Shown here piece after piece: positions 59,878-64,000 of a stretch of DNA of 64,000 bases (the stretch's first letter is position 1; each line of letters opens with the position of its first letter). The notes under the pieces are model-generated. The model had not been told where the DNA came from. It made no database searches and saw only the letters and a program-made list of their open reading frames with translations. The stretch is from positions 248,001-312,000 of the forward strand of contig NZ_JACSQN010000002.1 of the NCBI RefSeq assembly GCF_014836615.1, given 5' to 3'. Source of the DNA: Sporosarcina quadrami. Its GTDB lineage: Bacteria; Bacillota; Bacilli; Bacillales_A; Planococcaceae. A program made the translations under genes and the position numbers.

Positions 59878-60093
59878 TTATTTTCCGTCAGTACTGTCAT
59901 CAACATCAACATCTGCGCCGTCATCTACATCTGCCCCATCATCTACATCAAGATCTACGTCACTTTCTGCAGGTGGATTATTAACATCAACGTCTAAGTC
60001 ATCTTCGCCATCTCCACAAGCTGCTAGTAATCCGACTGATAGGAATGTTGCTGCTCCAAGTTTCATCCATTTTTTATCTGTTAGTAGTGTCAT
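59878..60093 (-). CDS. Small Asp-rich lipoprotein of unknown function
   Basis: A 71-residue protein with an N-terminal signal peptide (basic TDKKWMK, hydrophobic core) and lipobox LAAC with Cys26. The ~45-residue mature part contains 18 Asp in irregular DVD/DDGADV repeats, so it is strongly acidic and may bind cations at the cell surface. No known family was recognised. ATG 60093 is chosen after GGAGGAG on the minus strand. It is alone between pbuX and an aldo/keto reductase gene. Confidence 0.75.
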   Translation of the reverse strand: MTLLTDKKWMKLGAATFLSVGLLAACGDGEDDLDVDVNNPPAESDVDLDVDDGADVDDGADVDVDDSTDGK

Positions 60094-60208
60094 AGTAATC
60101 TCCTCCAAGTTTTAGTTTGTTAATGTAGCCTACTTGTTAGATACCCGGCAATACGTATACTAATCATTACAATTAGATTACAAATATATCAATTGTATAA
60201 AGGATGAA

Positions 60209-61111
60209 TTATGGCCGATGTTCACTGTAGTTATGGATACTTACTAAAGAACTTATAGTTGCAAGCTCTTCCTCATCTATTTCTTGTTCATAAGCGATAA
60301 TTGAGTCTAGTAGCTGCTCGGAAGAACTTGCACCAACTAATGCTGAAGAAACAACTGAATTGTTCAGATTGAATTTTATTGCTCCTGCATGTATATCTTT
60401 AAATTGTTCATTGATCAATTCAAGCGTCTTTTTCAATTCATCGTTACCAAAATCCACAAATCCATCAGTTTTGTTCATTCTTTCAAGTCCTTCATTTGTT
60501 AATAGTCCTTTTGCTAATGTGCCACGTGTTAAAATAGTTGCACCACTATTTTTAATCAGCTGAAACCATTCTTCTGGACGTCTATCTAATAGACTGTATT
60601 GCATCATGACTGAAACAGCGGAACTCTTTTGTAAAAAGCGCTCAATGACATTTGGTCGGATAGAAGAAATTCCGTATTGTCGAATGAGTCCTTCTTTTTT
60701 TAAGCTGTCAAAGGCATCAATGACTTCATCTACATCATCTTCTATAGTCCCGCCGTGTAATTGATATAAATCTATATAATCAGTTCCTAAGCGTAAAAGG
60801 CTTTGTTTAACGGCATTCATTATATGTTTATTAGAAGGATCCCACATTAACCCTTTTTCACCAGGAATTCTCCGATTGCCAACTTTTGTTGCCAAAATAA
60901 CTTTATCCCGTTTATTTTTTAGGACTTCGCCTATGACTATTTCATTTTTTCCATCTTCATATAGATCTGCTGTGTCAAAAAAGTTAATATCCGCGTGCAG
61001 TGCTGCGTCAATAATATTTTTTGTTTGTGCTAAATCAGCCGGCAGAGACATGCAACCTAGTCCAAGTTCTGAAACGAATATTCCACTATTGCCAAGCTCT
61101 CTTTTTTTCAT
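60209..61111 (-). CDS. Aldo/keto reductase (YqkF-like)
   Basis: A 300-residue NADPH-dependent TIM-barrel oxidoreductase. Catalytic tetrad elements are visible: FFDTADLYEDGKNE (Asp, Tyr), ILATKVG (Lys) and DLYQLHG (His). The substrate is unknown. On the minus strand TGGAGGTG precedes ATG 61111. It diverges from nudF, the same partner as B. subtilis yqkF-yqkG. Confidence 0.9.
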   Translation of the reverse strand: MKKRELGNSGIFVSELGLGCMSLPADLAQTKNIIDAALHADINFFDTADLYEDGKNEIVIGEVLKNKRDKVILATKVGNRRIPGEKGLMWDPSNKHIMNAVKQSLLRLGTDYIDLYQLHGGTIEDDVDEVIDAFDSLKKEGLIRQYGISSIRPNVIERFLQKSSAVSVMMQYSLLDRRPEEWFQLIKNSGATILTRGTLAKGLLTNEGLERMNKTDGFVDFGNDELKKTLELINEQFKDIHAGAIKFNLNNSVVSSALVGASSSEQLLDSIIAYEQEIDEEELATISSLVSIHNYSEHRP

Positions 61112-61215
61112 ATGAGCACCTCCATGTTTTGGTTCAATTAATTATTAATGGTACAATTATGCATGTAAAAATTAAAGTGATAGTACTTACCCATTCAAGC
61201 TGAGGAGTGTGGAAA

Positions 61216-61761
61216 ATGAAGAGATTTGAAGAAAAGACAATATCATCGACTACTATATATAAAGGCAAGATAATCGATTTAAGAGTTGAAGATGTATTGT
61301 TGCCAGACGGTAAAAGTGCGAAAAGGGAACTAGTGGACCATCCAGGAGCAGTAGCTATACTTGCAATTACAGATGATAAAAAAATACTATTGGTCGAACA
61401 ATATAGAAAGGCCTTGAAACGTTCAATCATTGAAATTCCTGCTGGCAAAATTGAGTCAGGAGAAGATAAGGAATTGACAGCAATTCGTGAACTTGAAGAA
61501 GAAACAGGATATGGCTCATGCAAGTTTACGTACATGCAATCATTTGCAACTTCGCCAGGTTTTGCGAATGAAATTGTTCATATGTACTTAGCTAGACAAT
61601 TATATAAGGTGGAAAATCCTGCACAAGGAGATGAAGATGAATTCATTCGAATTCTTGAATGTACAATCGAAGAAGCTGAACAAATGGTACTCGAGGAACA
61701 GATATATGATGCCAAAACTGCTTTCGCGATACTGTATGCTAAAAAACTTATGGAATGTTGA
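61216..61761 (+). CDS. nudF: ADP-ribose pyrophosphatase (Nudix)
   Basis: A 181-residue Nudix hydrolase that splits ADP-ribose into AMP and ribose 5-phosphate. The Nudix box GX5EX7REXXEEXG is complete: G-KIESG-E then RELEEETG, preceded by IIEIPAGK. Start ATG 61216 after GAGGAG. It stands before the spoIIM-like gene and fur, as in B. subtilis. Confidence 0.93.
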   Translation: MKRFEEKTISSTTIYKGKIIDLRVEDVLLPDGKSAKRELVDHPGAVAILAITDDKKILLVEQYRKALKRSIIEIPAGKIESGEDKELTAIRELEEETGYGSCKFTYMQSFATSPGFANEIVHMYLARQLYKVENPAQGDEDEFIRILECTIEEAEQMVLEEQIYDAKTAFAILYAKKLMEC

Positions 61762-61821
61762 CCTATTTAAGAGCGGACAAGCATATAATGTGGAAACGAT
61801 GCGAAGGTGAAGGTGAAACCT

Positions 61822-62334
61822 ATGTTCCGTTCTTTATCATTTATCCATCTATTTGTCATTTTGTCTGTAGGATACATTGGTGGGGCTTTATTATTCCGAG
61901 AGGTACCTCAAATAGCTTCTGAGAAATGGATTGGTTTTTTTGATCCGAGGGTGTTGTCTATTAGTGAAGGAGCTTTTAGGATGCCCTTAATTACGACGTT
62001 TTTATTTTTTCTCGTGGCATTCGGACTTTCTGTGAATAATAAAACGCGTCATGCAGTCTTATTCATTGGAGCTGTAAAGTGTGTGTTGTTTGGATTATCT
62101 TCCTCATATTTGCTCGCAACAGGTATGAATATGATTGCGTATTCGGTATGGTGGTTTCCTTTTCAGTTATTAAGTTGTTTGCTGTTTCTCGTGTATTGCA
62201 TAGTGTTGAGTCCACCTTATTTCAATAGGATTTCAAAAAGGCAACGTAATTTGAAAGCTATTCCATACCTTTTGGCTTTCTATTCCATTATTCTATTAAT
62301 AGAAATGACAATCTATAATTTAGTCGTAAAATGA
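61822..62334 (+). CDS. SpoIIM-like integral membrane protein (divergent, short)
   Basis: A 170-residue protein with about five membrane segments. Its place between nudF and fur is that of spoIIM, whose product helps septal peptidoglycan removal during engulfment with SpoIID and SpoIIP. Spacing of helices and short matches (a Lys-x-Val-x-x-Gly before a helix; a basic loop before the last helix) resemble SpoIIM, but it is ~40 residues shorter, mainly in the first outer loop, and overall identity looks low. ATG 61822 after AAGGTG. The assignment is mostly from context. Confidence 0.55.
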   Translation: MFRSLSFIHLFVILSVGYIGGALLFREVPQIASEKWIGFFDPRVLSISEGAFRMPLITTFLFFLVAFGLSVNNKTRHAVLFIGAVKCVLFGLSSSYLLATGMNMIAYSVWWFPFQLLSCLLFLVYCIVLSPPYFNRISKRQRNLKAIPYLLAFYSIILLIEMTIYNLVVK

Positions 62335-62363
62335 GTAATGTCCAAGTATCTATTTCCTTTATG

Positions 62364-62393
62364 TTGTCACACTCAACTACCATTTGATATAAT
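62364..62393 (+). promoter_or_regulatory. Promoter of fur
   Basis: TTGTCA (62364-62369) and extended -10 TGATATAAT (62385-62393), spacer 18. Confidence 0.68.
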
Positions 62394-62419
62394 GAATTCA
62401 GTGTTGAGGGGGGCGTCGT

Positions 62420-62878
62420 ATGGAAAGCCGGATTGAACGGATCAAGAAGCAGTTGCACGGGGCCAGCTATAAGTTGACGCCTCAGCGGGAAGCTACGGTC
62501 ATGGTCCTTCTGGAAAATGAAGAAGATCATTTAAGTGCAGAAGATGTATTTTTACTCGTAAAAGAGAAAGCACCTGAAATCGGACTAGCGACAGTGTATC
62601 GGACGTTGGAGTTATTAACAGAACTTAAAATTGTCGACAAAATTAATTTTGGCGATGGTGTTTCCAGATATGATTTGCGTCAAGAAGGAGCATCACGTTT
62701 CCATCATCACCTCATCTGTATTGAGTGTGGTAAAGTTGCTGAAATTCAAGAAGATCTTTTAGGAGATGTTGAGAAAATTGTCGAAAGTCGTTATGGCTTC
62801 AATGTAAAGGACCATTGGTTAACATTCCACGGTGTATGTGAAAACTGTAAATCATCTGGAACAAACAACGAAAAGTGA
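62420..62878 (+). CDS. fur: Ferric uptake regulator family protein Fur
   Basis: A 152-residue metalloregulator. The N-terminal winged helix (LTPQREATVMVLLENEEDHLSAEDVFLLVKE split by the core) is followed by the His-rich dimer domain HHHLICIECGKVAEI. Two CxxC pairs (CIEC, CENC) bind structural zinc. Position before xerD matches B. subtilis fur rather than perR or zur, though sequence alone does not fully exclude these. ATG 62420 follows GAGGGGGG. Confidence 0.9.
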   Translation: MESRIERIKKQLHGASYKLTPQREATVMVLLENEEDHLSAEDVFLLVKEKAPEIGLATVYRTLELLTELKIVDKINFGDGVSRYDLRQEGASRFHHHLICIECGKVAEIQEDLLGDVEKIVESRYGFNVKDHWLTFHGVCENCKSSGTNNEK

Positions 62879-62883
62879 AATGG

Positions 62884-62908
62884 GGGATGGCGTAGCGCTA
62901 TCCCTTTT
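62884..62908 (+). terminator. Hairpin after fur
   Basis: GGGATGGCG pairs with CGCTATCCC (one G-T pair) with a TAG loop, followed by four T. It is probably a partial terminator, since xerD begins 50 bases later without a visible promoter. Confidence 0.6.
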
Positions 62909-62937
62909 GTCATTTGTGAAGAAGGAGAGAAGGCGAA

Positions 62938-62961
62938 ATGCATGTGGCCGATATGCTATGA
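62938..62961 (+). CDS. Seven-codon leader ORF coupled to xerD
   Basis: AAGGAGAG (62922-62929) sits eight bases before ATG 62938, which opens the peptide MHVADML and stops at TGA 62959-62961. The stop overlaps the xerD ATG as ATGA. xerD itself has no ribosome binding site at the proper distance, so ribosomes finishing the leader would re-start on xerD. It could instead reflect an error in the assembled sequence. Confidence 0.55.
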   Translation: MHVADML

Positions 62962-63857
62962 AAGATATCAGATTTGCACTGGAAGATTACTTGCACTTTC
63001 TGAAAATTGAACGGCAGCTTTCTGTTAATACGATTTCTTCTTATAAACGTGACTTAACTGATTATATTAGTAAAATGGAAAGCGATGGCTTACAAAGTAT
63101 TTCACAAATAGATAGAAATTCGATATTAAATCATTTACATCGTTTGAAAGAAGAAGGAAAATCTTCTCGCACAATTGCTAGAAATATTTCTTCTATTCGC
63201 TCGTTCCATCAGTTTATGTTACGTGAAAAAGTTTCAACTGAAGATCCAACTGTACATCTTGAAATGCCGAAACTTGAACAAAAACTGCCGCTAGTGCTCT
63301 CCGTTTCGGAAGTGGACAAGCTTATCGCGATGCCTGAAGGTTTGAAGCCACAAGGTAAGAGGGACATAGCACTTTTGGAAGTATTATATGGAACAGGGAT
63401 GCGTGTTAGTGAATTAATCGGATTAAACATGGATGATGTACATATTTCAATGGGATTCGTCAGGGTTTTCGGGAAAGGTGGTAAAGAGCGGATAATACCA
63501 CTCGGTGGTGGAGCCATGAAAGCGTGTACCACTTATTTGAAAGATGCTCGGCCGAAATTTGTTGCAAAAGAGAAAGGTGCAGAGGCTTTTTTCGTCAATA
63601 TGAGAGGTAAAAGACTGACCCGACAAGGCTGTTGGAAAATCCTTAAAGGATATGCAATAAAAGCGGGTATACATAAAGAACTGACTCCACATATTTTACG
63701 TCATTCTTTTGCAACCCATCTCATTGAGAACGGCGCAGATATACGAGCAGTTCAGGAAATGCTAGGACATGCGGATATATCCACTACACAAATCTATACG
63801 CATGTCAGCAAGTCAAGATTGAAAGATGTTTACGTGAAATTTCATCCGCGCGCTTAA
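62958..63857 (+). CDS. xerD: Tyrosine recombinase XerD
   Basis: Site-specific recombinase that resolves chromosome dimers at dif with XerC. 299 residues: N-terminal SAM-like domain (ALEDYLHFLKIERQLSVNTI) and C-terminal catalytic domain with Arg in GTGMRVSEL, HxxR in HILRHSFATHL, GHADISTTQ, and nucleophile Tyr in YTHVS. ATG 62958 matches the family's N-terminus; longer in-frame starts give a non-homologous extension. It precedes deoB, as in B. subtilis. Confidence 0.94.
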   Translation: MKDIRFALEDYLHFLKIERQLSVNTISSYKRDLTDYISKMESDGLQSISQIDRNSILNHLHRLKEEGKSSRTIARNISSIRSFHQFMLREKVSTEDPTVHLEMPKLEQKLPLVLSVSEVDKLIAMPEGLKPQGKRDIALLEVLYGTGMRVSELIGLNMDDVHISMGFVRVFGKGGKERIIPLGGGAMKACTTYLKDARPKFVAKEKGAEAFFVNMRGKRLTRQGCWKILKGYAIKAGIHKELTPHILRHSFATHLIENGADIRAVQEMLGHADISTTQIYTHVSKSRLKDVYVKFHPRA

Positions 63858-63894
63858 TTACTCATTATGCGCGTAAAAAACTGGAGGTCATTAC

Positions 63895-64000
63895 ATGGAA
63901 AAGAAAAACTTTAAGCGAGTACATTTAATTGTGTTGGATTCTGTTGGCATTGGAGAAGCACCTGATGCTGATCAGTTTGGAGACATCGGAGCTGATACAC
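63895..64000 (+). CDS. deoB: Phosphopentomutase, 3'-truncated by window edge
   Basis: Only the first ~35 codons are in the window. [20 protein letters not shown] followed by [13 protein letters not shown] is the N-terminal metal-binding motif of phosphopentomutase (Drm), which interconverts ribose/deoxyribose 1- and 5-phosphates. ATG 63895 follows TGGAGG. Position after xerD agrees with B. subtilis drm, where a nucleoside phosphorylase gene follows. Confidence 0.93.
   Translation, partial: MEKKNFKRVHLIVLDSVGIGEAPDADQFGDIGADT

Noticed and set aside
63848..63876. GC-rich repeat GCGCGC/GCGCG after xerD as terminator
   Set aside because: No T run follows on the plus strand and deoB begins 20 bases later; it may be a weak hairpin only.

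Overview
The window is a continuous piece of low-GC Firmicutes core chromosome. Gene content and order closely follow Bacillus subtilis, and many genes are for endospores (dpaAB, spoIIIE, spoVS, cotE, sirA, a Spo0E-family phosphatase, a SpoIIM-like protein). Frequent TTG starts with strong GGAGG ribosome binding sites, the absence of dapG between asd and dapA, and the nucleoside ABC cassette behind spoIIIE suggest a sporulating Bacillales of the Planococcaceae, Sporosarcina-like. That family assignment is inference; the sequence itself shows only a spore-forming Bacillales. No prophage, CRISPR array, insertion sequence, rRNA or tRNA was seen.

Layout. 1-8.6 kb: the end of pnp, an M16 peptidase, ymxH, dipicolinate synthase dpaAB, asd (behind a candidate structured leader RNA), dapA and an RNase J2-like gene. 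8.7-16.8 kb: spoIIIE, then a GntR regulator and a complete BMP-type nucleoside ABC transporter. 17-25.3 kb: the ymfF-H-I, ymfK, rodZ, pgsA, cinA, recA series. 25.6-31.3 kb: rny, ymdB, spoVS, miaB, ricA and cotE; cotE appears to start at CTG. 31.4-43.3 kb: mutSL, glpKD, a hydrolase, miaA, hfq, a TRIC-family membrane protein and ynbB. 43.3-48.6 kb: lexA diverging from the SOS operon yneA-yneB-ynzC, then tkt, sirA and yneF. 48.6-64 kb: genes that in B. subtilis lie elsewhere (yqk genes, fur, xerD, deoB), mixed with acyl-CoA genes, a branched-chain aminotransferase, psuKG, a GsiB-like stress gene and guanine-riboswitch-controlled xpt-pbuX.

Shared functions. Lysine/dipicolinate genes (dpaAB, asd, dapA) are clustered, so the aspartate branch supplies both cell wall and spore core. 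RNA turnover is heavily represented: PNPase, RNase J2, RNase Y, the RNase Y partner RicA, and Hfq. DNA repair and SOS genes (recA, lexA, yneA, mutSL) carry recognisable LexA boxes. Sporulation control appears as Spo0A-box-like sites upstream of sirA and of the small Spo0E-family gene.

There is no clear case for an entirely new system. The best leads are the nested-stem leader RNA of asd (about 4570-4691), the CTG start of cotE behind a sigma-K-like promoter, a seven-codon leader ORF coupled to xerD, the unannotatably short Spo0E-family gene with a Spo0A-like promoter, a sigma-B-like promoter before the GsiB-like gene, and the DUF-type ACT/P-loop protein YmfK.
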